Part shown: in pieces, positions 9,997 through 20,900 of the stretch | How the letters are laid out: every line of letters starts with the position of its first letter | How positions within the stretch are numbered: the first letter of the stretch is position 1 | Assembly (NCBI RefSeq): GCF_005886805.2 | Contig: NZ_CP045429.1 | Coordinates: 4,310,501-4,374,500 of the forward strand | Origin: Pseudoalteromonas rubra | Lineage (GTDB): Bacteria > Pseudomonadota > Gammaproteobacteria > Enterobacterales > Alteromonadaceae | DNA length: 64,000 bases | Direction: 5' to 3' | Translations under genes and position numbers: made by a program | The notes under the pieces: generated by a model | What the model was told of the DNA's origin: nothing | Seen by the model: only the letters and a program-made list of their open reading frames with translations | The model's database searches: none

Positions 9997-10683
9997 ATGA
10001 ACAATAAATACTCATTAATCTGTGCAATCTCACTGCTACTCGCTCACCCACTGGCATTGGCCGATACGTCAGCTTCCGTTAGCGCCAATGTGGCCGCCAG
10101 CTCCAATTATTTCTGGCGCGGGATCACCCAATCGGATGATGGTGCCACCGTCTCTGGCGGGCTGGACTATGACAGCGGGAAAGGATTTTATCTTGGTGCC
10201 TGGGCGTCCAACGTGGACTTTGGCGATACAGCCAGTACCAGCTATGAGCTGGATCTCTACGCGGGCTTCAGCGGCGAATTCAAACAGCTCAGTTATGATC
10301 TGGGTTACATTCATTATGCCTATCCGGATGCAGCTGGCGACATCGACTTTGGTGAACTCTTTGCCTCGGTTGGCTGGCAGTATTTCACTGTCAAACTCAG
10401 TCACCTGACCACTGCACAGAGCGACTCAAGCACGGAAGAGGATATGCTATATCTGGAACTCAACGCAGCGTTTGCGGTGTTTTCTGAATCTGAATTGGGC
10501 TTACACCTCGGCCGTTCAAGTGGCGATACTGTTATGGAATGGACGGGTGAGGATGACAGCTACATGGATTATGGCGTCAGTCTGAGCACGGGCGGACTCA
10601 CGCTGGGACTGGTGAAGACAGACCTTGATGCCGATGATGACATCAAGGCGTATGTGAGTTATGCGCTGGACTTTACACTCTAA
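9997..10683 (+). CDS. TorF-family putative outer-membrane porin (Gcw_chp)
   Basis: A 228-residue protein with a signal peptide (MNNKYSLICAISLLLAHPLALA) and a beta-barrel-like body of alternating residues. The region SANVAASSNYFWRGITQSDD followed by VSGGLDYDSGKGFYLGAWASNVDF is characteristic of the TIGR02001/Gcw_chp family. Acidic and Gly-rich, ending YVSYALDFTL with a terminal aromatic/hydrophobic residue pattern compatible with BAM recognition. Start chosen at the ATG preceded by AGAGGA; the frame is open 28 codons upstream without a plausible signal peptide. Convergent with the aldo/keto reductase gene. Confidence 0.88.
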   Translation: MNNKYSLICAISLLLAHPLALADTSASVSANVAASSNYFWRGITQSDDGATVSGGLDYDSGKGFYLGAWASNVDFGDTASTSYELDLYAGFSGEFKQLSYDLGYIHYAYPDAAGDIDFGELFASVGWQYFTVKLSHLTTAQSDSSTEEDMLYLELNAAFAVFSESELGLHLGRSSGDTVMEWTGEDDSYMDYGVSLSTGGLTLGLVKTDLDADDDIKAYVSYALDFTL

Positions 10684-10701
10684 GTCCGGCGATCTAACTC
10701 A

Positions 10702-11589
10702 TTAAGGTACACTATGACCGGTCGATGCCTGCCAGATGCGATACCATTGCTCACGGGATAACGTCAACGTACGTGCCGCCACAGCGGTGCGCACTCGTTC
10801 GATGTTGCCGGTACCCAGCACCACGGACGGTTTGCTTGGGTGCATCAGCAACCAGGCATAGATCACCGCATCAATGCCGCTGGCCCCAACTTCCTCAGCC
10901 ACTTCACTCAGGCACTCACGCAATCGCAGCGCTTTGGCGTCTGCCTCGGCAAATATACGTCCGCCTGCCAACGGTGACCACAGCATAGGATGTATACGCA
11001 ACTGCTGACACTGGTCTAAAGTACCATCATCCAGTGCTTTCATTTCATAAGGTGAAAACTCGATCTGATTGGTCACAAGCTCAAAATCGAGACGAGACTG
11101 CAACAGGCTCAGCTGAGAAGGCGTAAAATTCGACACCCCAAAATGCAATACATCACCATTTTGTTTGAGCCGGGTAAACGCCTCAGCCACTTCATCGGCA
11201 TCCATCAGATAATCCGGGCGGTGGATCAACAAGGTATCAATGCGATCGGTGCCAAAATGCTGCAAAGACTGCTGCACTGAGGTGATAATGTGGGCCTGAC
11301 TTGAGTCATAGTGATTCGCCTTACCCGCAAGCCCTTTGCTGGCAAGCGCAGGTCGAATACCGCATTTGGTGATGATGCTGATCTGATCCCGAACCGACGG
11401 CTGCAACGCCAGTGCACGGCCAAAAGCCGCTTCACATTCATACTGGCCGTAAATGTCAGCATGATCGGTATCTCGTACACCCAGCTCTGTCAGTTGCTTT
11501 ACAAAATCCAGAGTCTGGGCTGGGCCTTGCTGCCAGTCCAGTAAACGCCAGAACCCGGCGACCAGATCGCCCATTACCTTGTTTGTCAT
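10702..11589 (-). CDS. Aldo/keto reductase (YdhF-like)
   Basis: A 295-residue NADPH-dependent oxidoreductase of the AKR superfamily. The TIM-barrel tetrad can be placed: Asp and Tyr in [11 protein letters not shown], Lys in IITKCGI and His in [10 protein letters not shown]. The overall pattern (FWRLLDW near the N-terminus, [12 protein letters not shown]) is closest to the YdhF group. Its start codon overlaps the purT stop by 4 nt (ATGA), so it is translationally coupled to purT. Physiological substrate unknown. Confidence 0.88.
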   Translation of the reverse strand: MTNKVMGDLVAGFWRLLDWQQGPAQTLDFVKQLTELGVRDTDHADIYGQYECEAAFGRALALQPSVRDQISIITKCGIRPALASKGLAGKANHYDSSQAHIITSVQQSLQHFGTDRIDTLLIHRPDYLMDADEVAEAFTRLKQNGDVLHFGVSNFTPSQLSLLQSRLDFELVTNQIEFSPYEMKALDDGTLDQCQQLRIHPMLWSPLAGGRIFAEADAKALRLRECLSEVAEEVGASGIDAVIYAWLLMHPSKPSVVLGTGNIERVRTAVAARTLTLSREQWYRIWQASTGHSVP

Positions 11590-12773
11590 AAAATCGTGCC
11601 TATAGTTGAACTTACTCTTTTTGCTTTCTCTACAGCCAGATCACAACTTGCATCGCGCGCCAGCGCCACACCCATCCGACGTTGACCCACCACCTCAGGT
11701 TTGCCAAATAAACGCAGGTCGGTATTTGTTTCACTCAACGCTTCGGCAACCTGAGTGAAGCTAAGCTGCTGTGATGTACCGTTGACCAGTATAACACTGG
11801 ATGCCGAGGGGCCGTGACAATGAATGTTGGGAATTGGCAAGCCCAGGATCGCCCGCACATGTAAGGCAAATTCACTGAGGTCCTGAGAGATCAGGGTCAC
11901 CATGCCAGTATCATGAGGCCGCGGTGAGACTTCGCTAAAATACACATCATCGTTTTTGATAAACAGTTCGACCCCAAACAGCCCGCGTCCGCCGAGTGCT
12001 TCTGTGATCTGCTCTGCCATCGCTTTGGCTCGCGACAATGCCAACTCAGACATTACCTGTGGTTGCCAGCTTTGCTGATAATCTCCACCTTCCTGCACAT
12101 GCCCAATCGGCTCACAGAAACTGGTGCCATCAATATGGCGAATTGTCAGCAGGGTAATTTCGTAGTCAAAATCAACAAACCCCTCCACAATCACCCTGCC
12201 CTGACCTGCGCGCCCACCTTGTTGCGCATAGGTCCAGGCGGCTTCCAGATCAGCCTCACTACGCACCACACTTTGCCCTTTGCCCGAGGAGCTCATAATA
12301 GGTTTAATAACACAGGGCATGCCAATCTCGGCAACAGCATGGACAAACTCCTGCTGTGTGTCGACAAATCGATACGGCGAAGTTGCCAGACCCAGTTCTT
12401 CGGCTGCAAGACGACGGATCCCTTCCCGGTTCATAGTGAGCTGTGTCGCTTTTGCAGAAGGCACCACAGTAAACCCCTGTTGCTCGAGCGCCACTAATGT
12501 ATCGGTCGCAATTGCTTCGATCTCTGGCACAATATAGTCTGGTTGCTCCTGCTCAATAATTGCAGCCAGTTGATTACCGTCCAGCATAGATAAAGTGTAA
12601 CTGCGATCAGCCACTTGCATCGCTGGCGCATTGTCATACCTATCTAACACCACCACTTCTGCGCCCAGACGTTTGAACTCAATCACCACCTCTTTACCCA
12701 GCTCTCCGCCACCACATAACAGCACCTTACACGCAGTCGCACTAAATGGCGTGCCCAATTGCTTAATTTTCAT
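11586..12773 (-). CDS. purT: Formate-dependent phosphoribosylglycinamide formyltransferase 2
   Basis: A 395-residue ATP-grasp enzyme converting GAR plus formate plus ATP to FGAR in purine synthesis, the folate-independent alternative to PurN. Landmarks: N-terminal [33 protein letters not shown], the grasp core [19 protein letters not shown] and [16 protein letters not shown], and [23 protein letters not shown] metal site (here [19 protein letters not shown]). Length matches the E. coli enzyme. It is the border gene of the NRPS locus, transcribed away from it. Confidence 0.96.
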   Translation of the reverse strand: MKIKQLGTPFSATACKVLLCGGGELGKEVVIEFKRLGAEVVVLDRYDNAPAMQVADRSYTLSMLDGNQLAAIIEQEQPDYIVPEIEAIATDTLVALEQQGFTVVPSAKATQLTMNREGIRRLAAEELGLATSPYRFVDTQQEFVHAVAEIGMPCVIKPIMSSSGKGQSVVRSEADLEAAWTYAQQGGRAGQGRVIVEGFVDFDYEITLLTIRHIDGTSFCEPIGHVQEGGDYQQSWQPQVMSELALSRAKAMAEQITEALGGRGLFGVELFIKNDDVYFSEVSPRPHDTGMVTLISQDLSEFALHVRAILGLPIPNIHCHGPSASSVILVNGTSQQLSFTQVAEALSETNTDLRLFGKPEVVGQRRMGVALARDASCDLAVEKAKRVSSTIGTIL

Positions 12774-12892
12774 GATTTATTCCTAAGTAACGATGAATAT
12801 CAAAAGTGACCGACAAAATAACACAAATTGCAATACCGCCAGCATAAAAAAAAGCGCCAAAATATCCAAAAAAAAACAATAAAGACACAATT

Positions 12893-12911
12893 TGTACACA
12901 GTTGGTGTACA
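12893..12911. promoter_or_regulatory. Perfect 7-5-7 palindrome in the NRPS promoter region
   Basis: TGTACAC-agttg-GTGTACA, flanked by AATT on both sides. It lies about 50 nt upstream of the first NRPS start codon in an otherwise A-rich 186-bp intergenic region and overlaps a -10-like CATAAT (12910-12915). The arrangement fits a dimeric repressor or activator operator controlling the biosynthetic operon. No dedicated regulator gene is in the cluster, so the binding protein is unknown. Confidence 0.55.
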
Positions 12912-12959
12912 TAATTCACACGCAACCAAGTTGAACATGTTAGCGAAGGACTAGAAGAC

Positions 12960-15900
12960 GTGAACACGAAGCATTTTTCAGACCGTGGTATGCCACCACT
13001 GGCGAAGACTCTCTCACAAGTTTATGGCAAATATGCGAATCGAACTGCGCTTATTTATGAAAATAATCATATCAGCTATCAGGAATTAGCACAGCGGGTT
13101 ACTTTCCTTGCTGGGCACATTCGTCTGCAACTGTGTGAACAGGCAGAAACAGCCCCTTCTTCTCAATACATTGCACTTTATCACGAGCGCGGCATTGATA
13201 TGGTTGTCAGTATGCTGGCAGCTGCGCATTGCGGGCTTGGCTATATTCCCATTTCTACCGATGCACCGGCGCAACGGACCCAGTTTATTTTACAAGATAG
13301 CCAGCCAGCTTTGATCCTAACCCACAGTCACCTCAGTAAGGTTGACGCCATTGCGGATCGTCCGCAGCTGTGCGTGGACACCCTCTGCCCCCGTGAGGCA
13401 CTCGACACAGCCCCCGCACAAACGCAAGACGCGATAGGGTACGTGATTTATACCTCAGGAACAACCGGGCAACCCAAAGGCGTGCAGATCCCGGCGCAAA
13501 ATATTTTACACCTCGCCGACACCCATATTGACGCGTTCAACACGCCACAGTATCAGCGCGCCTTGCTATTTGCCTCCTACATTTTTGATGCCAGCGTATT
13601 CGAACTGTTCGTCCATTTATTACTAGGCCAAAGCGTGTATATTGCCAGCGAGCACGAGCGTAAAGATGCGCAAGCCTTGAGCACACTGGTACAGCAAAAT
13701 AACATCGAGTTTGCCTCTATTCCGCCTGCACTGCTGGCATTAATTCCACCGCAACAACTCAGCGCACTCAAATGCCTGATCGTGGCCGGTGAGACACCCA
13801 ACGTAGCCATGCTCGAAGCTTACAGCCAGGTCACCGCGATCTATAATGGGTATGGCCCGACAGAAAACACCGTTGCAACCAGCTTGCATCGCTTTTCACC
13901 ACAAGACAGTGAGCTGAATATTGGCCAGCCGCTCAATGATACGCGCTTATATGTGCTGGATCCCCAGCTTAATCGCTGTCCACAAGGTGAGGTCGGTGAA
14001 TTATATATTAGTAGCCCGCGCCTGGCACTCGGGTATCTCAACCGTGATGAGCTGACCCAAAGTCGCTTTATCGCCAACCCGTTTTATGACCCCCAGTCCG
14101 ATGCCAGCGGTTTCAGCCGCTTATATAAAACAGGCGACTTAGCCTCCTTTGATGGTCAGGAGTACCATTTTGCCGGCCGTGACGATGGTCAGGTCAAGCT
14201 ACGCGGTTTTCGTATCGAGCTCGAGGAAATCGAACAAACCATCGCCACTTTAGACACAGTCAAACTGGTCAGTTGCGTTATCAAACAACAGGGCAATCGT
14301 CGCTTACTCGCCGCCTATGTCGTGACACAGCACGATGAAGCAACTCAGACTCAGGACATCGCCAACCACCTTAGCCGCACTCTGCCAGATTATATGCAGC
14401 CCGACCTGATCGTTCTGCTCAGTCAGCTGCCGATGACAGAAAATGGCAAAACGGACAAACGCGCACTGGCGGCATTACCTATTGAAGTTGAACACACCCA
14501 TCAGGATGCTCAGTTATCGCATACGCAGCACGCCTTTTTGACCCTGATGCAGGGCTATTGCCCGGCAGAGCTACACTGGCACAGTGATTACTTTGAACAA
14601 GGTGGTGACTCCATCTCTGCTATCCGTATCGCCAATGAAGTTCAGCAACAGCTTAAATTGCATCTGGATACCCAGCTGATTTACCGCTTGCGTACCCCGG
14701 CACAGATCTGGCAGGCGTTACTAACTCACAACGCCCGTCCGCCCGTCGACATTGCTCCGCGCGCAGCACACCATCAACACACGGCGCCGCTGTCTGCACA
14801 ACAAAGTGGGTTGTGGTTTTTAGCACGCCAGGCACCCGATAATCTCGCCTATCACTCGGTCAGCCGCCTGACGCTGAGCGGTGTGCTCGACCCGGCGGTA
14901 CTACAAGGTGCACTCAGTACGTTAGTTCAGCGCCACGAAATTTATCGAACGTCATTTGACCTGCACGAGCCGCTTCAGCATATCCACCCGCATTGTGTCC
15001 CTGAACTGCCAGTCTTAGATTACAGCGTTCTGAGTGAACAGGACGCCCAAGCGAAGATCACCCAGCATTTGGCCCGGCTTAATGCCCCATTCAAGCTAGA
15101 CAGCCTGCCACTGGCACGCTGGACACTAGTTAAACTGGATACTGAAAAACACGTCTTGCTGCAAGTAGAGCACCATTTGATCCATGACGGCTGGTCAGCC
15201 AATCAGTTTGCAACACAATTACTGGCCCTGTATGCCCAGCTCAACAATGGCGAATCTCTTGCCACAATGCCCGATGTCATCCAATATGCCGACTATGCCT
15301 GCCACCAGGCGCAGTGGCTGGACAGCGAGCAGGCACAGCAGCAACGTTTGTACTGGCAGACTCAGTTACAATCCGCTTCGCCGCGTATCAATTTACCTGT
15401 TTCACAGCTGGCACAAGATGTGCCCGTCAGCGCCGATACCTTTCGTCTTGAACTACCCAGACGTGTCTGGCAACAGCTTAAGCAATTTTGTCAGCGCAAT
15501 CAGATAACCCCCTTTTCGGCTACGTTGGCCACATTATATGTCGTACTGTCGCGCTTCAGTGGAGATGAGGATATCTGTATTGGTTCAGCCATGGCCAATC
15601 GCAATCACCCTCAGCTTGAAACCACCATGGGTATGCTGGTGAATACGGTGGTACACCGCTTACAAAGTGATCCGCAGACCACCATCAATGAACTTATCCA
15701 GCAGAGCTTTGAGGTATGCGCAGAAGCACAAGCGAACCAGGCTTTACCCTTCCCAGCGCTGGTTGATGCACTCAATGTGCCACGTATTCCCGGCGTAAAC
15801 CCGCTGTTTCAGGTATGTTTTACCTTCCAGGACACGCCACTGCCCGCAACCCCCCAGGATACATTCAAGGACATTCAACTTGATCAGGGGGCACCAGCAC

Positions 15901-17969
15901 AGGATGCTAAATTCGAGCTGAATATTGCGATGCTGGACATGCACAGTCAGGATCCGGACCGCCCAGTCGTCATGCAATGGGAATATGACCGCAGTCGCTA
16001 TGATCTTTGGTTTATTGAGTCTATGGCCAACAATTTTGCTCACCTGTTAGCGCAACTGGTGACATGCACGTCTCCATCCGCACTGTCTCAACCTTTGGCT
16101 GCACTGGCACCCGCGGCAACGCAGCCTGAACCGCTCACTACTCCGTTGCACTCCAGTGAAAGTCTGATTGCCTTATTCGAGCAACAGGCACAGCGCCAAC
16201 CCGGCAATACCGCCTTGTTCACCTCAACAGGCTCCATGAGTTACGATCAGCTGACGCGTCGTGCGAACCGGCTGGCACACTGGTTGATGGCCCAAAATGT
16301 GGCCGGTCAGTTTGTCGGACTATATTTACCGCCGGGCCCGGATACCCTGGTTGCGATTCTCGGCGTACTAAAAGCGGGGGCTGCCTATGTGCCGCTGTCT
16401 ACACGTGCGCCCGTCAGTCGTAATGGCTTTATTCTCGAGGATGCTCAGGTACAGGTCGTTATCAGCTATCGTGAACTCATTGATGACCTGAATACACCGC
16501 AGCTGACTCCCCTTTTCCTTGAGGATGAGGCAACCCTGCTCAGCTATCCGGACACATCGCCCACCAGCTCCATCACAGGCGTAGATCCAGCCTATGTCAT
16601 CTATACCTCTGGCACCACAGGCAAGCCCAAAGGCGTGGTTCAGACCCATGGCAATGTCGCCCGTTTGCTAAGCGCAGCCGAACAGCATTTTAGCTTTTCA
16701 ACACAAGATACCTGGGTGCTATACCACGACTATATCTTTGATTTCAGTGTCTGGGAGATCTGGGGCGCACTGGCCTATGGTGGCAAGCTGTTTATTCCGG
16801 ACTATCTGGAGATCCGCGACAGTATGCAATTTGTCGAGCAATGTCAGCAATTTGGCGTCACCGTACTCAACCAGACGCCCAGTGCGTTTTATACTTTTGC
16901 CGACATCGCCAGCACCGCTCAGATGCCGCTCAACACATTGCGCTATGTCATTTTTGGCGGTGAGCAACTGAACTATAGCAAGCTGGCGCCCTGGTGGCAG
17001 CAATATGGTGACCGCATCACTTTGGTCAATATGTATGGTATCACCGAGACCACAGTACACGTCACCGCGCTGACTCTGAGCGCTACTATGCCACGTCACA
17101 TTGCCGACATCGGTCAGCCGCTTGCCGACATGCAGGCGCTGGTGCTGGATGAGCAACATCGCCCTGTCCCTGTAGGTTGCCCGGGTGAGCTCTATATCAC
17201 CGGCGCAGGCCTGGCAGCGGGTTACCTGAACCGTGATACGCTAAGCGCAGAGCGCTTCTTTACCCTGACCCTGAGCGAGCGTGAATGTCGGGTGTATCGC
17301 ACCGGTGACAAAGCACGCCAGCTCCCAACCGGACATCTGGAATATCTGGGTAGGCTGGACGATCAGGTCAAGATCCGGGGTCACCGGATAGAGCTGGGTG
17401 AGATAGAAGCGCAGTTACTGACCTTCGGCGAAATTTCAAAAGCCTGCGTACTGACTTATGACAATCAGGGGCAAACAGCACTGGTGGGATACATAGTTCC
17501 TGCCGTGCATACCAGTGAGTGCGAAGCGCTGCGTCAACGCCTGGCTACACGTCTGCCTAATTATATGATCCCGGACCAGCTGATTGCGCTGGACGCATTT
17601 CCGCTCACCGTCAATGGCAAACTGGATAAAAAAGCATTGCCGGCGCCCAGCCTGACCAGTCAGAGTAACTATGTCGCCCCTCAGACACCATTACAACGGC
17701 AGCTTTGCCAGCTCTGGCAACAGATCCTGGGGGTGAGTCAGGTGGGGATCCAGGATGACTTTTTCCAGCTAGGTGGGAACTCTATTCTGGCAGTCAAGCT
17801 GGTACGCGAAGCGCAGGAGTCTATGCAGCTGGCTATGCCGCTATCAGCCCTGCTGAATTACCCAAATATTGCCACACTGGCTGAGCACCTGAGCAGCACT
17901 CAGGTAAATACCATCGTTCGTTCACAGCGTGCAACACAGACCAGCGCAAAGCAGGTCATGGAGCTTTAA
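12960..17969 (+). CDS. Nonribosomal peptide synthetase subunit 1 (A-PCP-C-A-PCP)
   Basis: A 1669-residue two-module initiation subunit. Module 1: adenylation domain (about 15-510; YTSGTTGQPKG near 163, YGPTEN near 298) and carrier protein (GGDS, Ser near 549). No condensation domain precedes it, as expected for a starter module. Module 2: condensation domain (about 605-1040; HHLIHDGWS near 737), adenylation domain (YTSGTTGKPKG near 1213) and carrier protein (LGGNS, Ser near 1607). Reading the ten specificity positions against GrsA gives D-F-W-N-I-G-M-V-H-K for A2, the canonical threonine code; A1 reads D-A-F-S-I-A-G-V-A-K, which I cannot assign. Start is GTG with AAGGA 9 nt upstream; ATG at 12990 is an alternative. 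The protein ends QVMEL, matching the tail of subunit 2. Confidence 0.95.
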   Translation: MNTKHFSDRGMPPLAKTLSQVYGKYANRTALIYENNHISYQELAQRVTFLAGHIRLQLCEQAETAPSSQYIALYHERGIDMVVSMLAAAHCGLGYIPISTDAPAQRTQFILQDSQPALILTHSHLSKVDAIADRPQLCVDTLCPREALDTAPAQTQDAIGYVIYTSGTTGQPKGVQIPAQNILHLADTHIDAFNTPQYQRALLFASYIFDASVFELFVHLLLGQSVYIASEHERKDAQALSTLVQQNNIEFASIPPALLALIPPQQLSALKCLIVAGETPNVAMLEAYSQVTAIYNGYGPTENTVATSLHRFSPQDSELNIGQPLNDTRLYVLDPQLNRCPQGEVGELYISSPRLALGYLNRDELTQSRFIANPFYDPQSDASGFSRLYKTGDLASFDGQEYHFAGRDDGQVKLRGFRIELEEIEQTIATLDTVKLVSCVIKQQGNRRLLAAYVVTQHDEATQTQDIANHLSRTLPDYMQPDLIVLLSQLPMTENGKTDKRALAALPIEVEHTHQDAQLSHTQHAFLTLMQGYCPAELHWHSDYFEQGGDSISAIRIANEVQQQLKLHLDTQLIYRLRTPAQIWQALLTHNARPPVDIAPRAAHHQHTAPLSAQQSGLWFLARQAPDNLAYHSVSRLTLSGVLDPAVLQGALSTLVQRHEIYRTSFDLHEPLQHIHPHCVPELPVLDYSVLSEQDAQAKITQHLARLNAPFKLDSLPLARWTLVKLDTEKHVLLQVEHHLIHDGWSANQFATQLLALYAQLNNGESLATMPDVIQYADYACHQAQWLDSEQAQQQRLYWQTQLQSASPRINLPVSQLAQDVPVSADTFRLELPRRVWQQLKQFCQRNQITPFSATLATLYVVLSRFSGDEDICIGSAMANRNHPQLETTMGMLVNTVVHRLQSDPQTTINELIQQSFEVCAEAQANQALPFPALVDALNVPRIPGVNPLFQVCFTFQDTPLPATPQDTFKDIQLDQGAPAQDAKFELNIAMLDMHSQDPDRPVVMQWEYDRSRYDLWFIESMANNFAHLLAQLVTCTSPSALSQPLAALAPAATQPEPLTTPLHSSESLIALFEQQAQRQPGNTALFTSTGSMSYDQLTRRANRLAHWLMAQNVAGQFVGLYLPPGPDTLVAILGVLKAGAAYVPLSTRAPVSRNGFILEDAQVQVVISYRELIDDLNTPQLTPLFLEDEATLLSYPDTSPTSSITGVDPAYVIYTSGTTGKPKGVVQTHGNVARLLSAAEQHFSFSTQDTWVLYHDYIFDFSVWEIWGALAYGGKLFIPDYLEIRDSMQFVEQCQQFGVTVLNQTPSAFYTFADIASTAQMPLNTLRYVIFGGEQLNYSKLAPWWQQYGDRITLVNMYGITETTVHVTALTLSATMPRHIADIGQPLADMQALVLDEQHRPVPVGCPGELYITGAGLAAGYLNRDTLSAERFFTLTLSERECRVYRTGDKARQLPTGHLEYLGRLDDQVKIRGHRIELGEIEAQLLTFGEISKACVLTYDNQGQTALVGYIVPAVHTSECEALRQRLATRLPNYMIPDQLIALDAFPLTVNGKLDKKALPAPSLTSQSNYVAPQTPLQRQLCQLWQQILGVSQVGIQDDFFQLGGNSILAVKLVREAQESMQLAMPLSALLNYPNIATLAEHLSSTQVNTIVRSQRATQTSAKQVMEL

Positions 17970-17970
17970 T

Positions 17971-20900
17971 ATGTTATCTTTTGTTCAAAAACTACATGCG
18001 CAAGGCTTGCGGGTCTGGCTGGGTGACAACAATTCGCTGGCACTGGGATATGAGGAAACCGTCGCAGCAGAATTGATTGCCGAGTTAAAAGCCAACAAGC
18101 CTTGCTTGCTGGCTTTGCTTGAAGAGCATCAGATACACTCGGAGCAGGCCTTTTTAAACTGGTCTGTGTTGCAGCTGTCTTCATTGTCGAATGCCCAGGC
18201 AAGACTCTTATTTGTTGACCGAATGCAGCCACAGCGCTGTGCCTATCATATTCCGATGCTGGTTGAGCACACGCATCCCCTTGATATTGCAGCACTGGAT
18301 AACGCGATTCAATCCTTGACGGTGCGTCATCCGATCTTAAACAGCCAGATTGTAGAGCATGACGACCTGCTCTATTGCCAGCCTCGTAGCACGATATGGC
18401 GCTCAGAGCAGCATGAATGCGCAGATCACCAGACACTCAAAGCAGAGGTGAAAGCTCAGGTGCTGACACCGTTTGATCTAACTCAGGACGCCCCCATGCG
18501 AGTGGTGCATTATCACTGTGCATCAACCACTTACACGTTGTTTTTATGGCATCACATTGCCTTTGACGGCTGGTCAATGCAGCTGTTTTTTGCTGAGCTG
18601 GGCCAGGCCCTGGGTGATCCCTTGTGGGCTGTGCAACAAACGTCACCCTTATCGTACTTTGACTACGCGGCCTGGCACCGAGATCTGGACCAACAAAAAG
18701 CCCATGATTACTGGCAAACATACTTAAAAGGCGCGCTGCCAACCCGGCTGCCAAAGACGCTGAGTGAGCCGCTGAGTACACCACTGACACGCGGCAGCAA
18801 CCTATACTTCACTCTGCCCGACTCACTCGGCACGCAGATCCGTCAGCTGGCCAGCAACCTCAGTGCAACGCCATTTAGTGTGTTGCTCAGTGCCTATTAT
18901 TACACTCTGATGCTCTTCACCAATCAGAATGATGTGCTGCTTGGCGTTCCATCTGACAACCGGGATCATCCTCAGACGCAGGATATTATTGGTTTTTTTG
19001 TCAACACCCTGGCCTTGCGGGCACAACTGGATAAACAAGCCAGCTTCGCGCAACTGGTCTCGCAGGTGAAAGAAAACCTGCATCAGGCCAAGCAACATCA
19101 AGATCTGCCATTTGACGAAGTGGTTCAATATTTTGCCCAGGACGACCGCGAGCAAAGTGCGCTGCAAATCATGTTCAGTGTGCAAAAGCTGGCCAGTCAG
19201 CTCGACCCCGCGCTGTCATTGCCCTTTGCGCTCAGCCCGCTACTCAGTGATGAAGAATTGTATCAGCCTATTAAGGTTGACCTGTTGCTGGCATTGGATG
19301 ACAGCGAAGAGATTATCTCAGGTCAGATTGATTACAACCCAAACCGCTTCAGTCATGCTTACATTGATGCCTTTCGTCAGACCTTTATTCACTTGCTTGA
19401 ATCCTGTGTGGCCGCGCCCCACCAGCCTTTGCAGTCACACAGTTATGTACCTGAGGCACAATCCATAAGCAACGTATTGAGTGCTGAAAAGCCGGTGTAT
19501 GAGCACCTGTATGAACGCTTTATCGAGCAAGCAGAAAAGACCCCGGATGCCACAGCACTTATCTACCAGGAACAAACGGTGAGCTATCGAGCATTGGCTC
19601 GGGAAGTCAGGATATTGGCCACTCATCTGCGCGCTCAGATTGCCCATCATGACGACCCCAAAGTCGCGCTGATGTTTGTCCGTGGCCCACAGATGGTCAC
19701 CGCTATTCTAGCCACCCTCGCTGCTGGCGCAGCATATGTGCCCCTGAGCCCGACCCAAGCCAGTAGCCGTAATCAGTTTATTCTCAGCGACTGTGGCGCG
19801 GCGTTGCTACTGACACTTCCCCACCTGGCCACACAGGCACAGCAATTGGCGCAGCCGAGTGCCTTGCCTGTGGTCACAACAGAGGCACTGCTAACAGGCC
19901 CGGCGGATGATGCGTTACCGCAAGGCTGTACTGAGCAACTTGCCTATGTCATTTACACCTCAGGCAGTACCGGACAACCCAAGGGCGTCATGGTTGAGCA
20001 TGGCCACGTTGACGCGCTGGTGCATAGTATCTCAGAGGTCTATCAATTCGACGCTGACGAGCGGACCTATTGGTTACCACCTTACTTTTTTGATGCCTCG
20101 GTCGAACCCCTATTTATGACTCTGCTCAATGGCGCCTGCCTGATCATTCCCAGCGAACGCAGCTGTAACGACCCGCTGGCAATGCGAGAAGAAATTCTCG
20201 ACCGGGAAGTCACCCACCTGGTAGCGTCGCCATCGCATTTACAGACCATAGGTCACTGCGGTAAGGCCAGCGCCATCCGGCGTGTGATTTTTGGTGGAGA
20301 GTCTTGTAGTCAAAGTCTGATCGATACCTGGCAGCAGCGCTTGTTCAGTGAATATGGCCCCACAGAAGCCACGGTAACAGCAACAGTCCATACCCAGTTT
20401 GCCCAACAGCAAAACCTCAAAGCCATTGGCAAGCCCCTCAGCCATGTCACCATCGACATCGTCGATGACACCTTAAGTGCGCTGCCAGTGGGCTGTCCTG
20501 GTGAGATACTCATTTGGGGCCACAGTATTGCCCGCGGCTATCTCAATCTGCCAGAACAAACCGAAGCACGTTTTATCACCACCGCGGCCGGACGTGCCTA
20601 CCGCACTGGTGATATGGCGCGTCGTCTGCCTTGTGGCAACCTCGAATTTATGGGCCGTAATGATGCGCAGGTCAAACTCCGGGGATATCGAATCGAGCTC
20701 AACGAAATTGAAGCCGTGCTGCTAAAACATGGCGACATTGAACAAGCCTGTGTGAAAGTACAGACACTGGCTCAGGGACCTGCACTGGTTGCGTATCTCG
20801 GCACCAACAGCACCCTAACGCTCGAGCAGTTATTACCCTGGCTGAGTGAGCGCCTACCAGACTATATGCACCCGGCGGCAATACAATGTAGTGCGACCTT

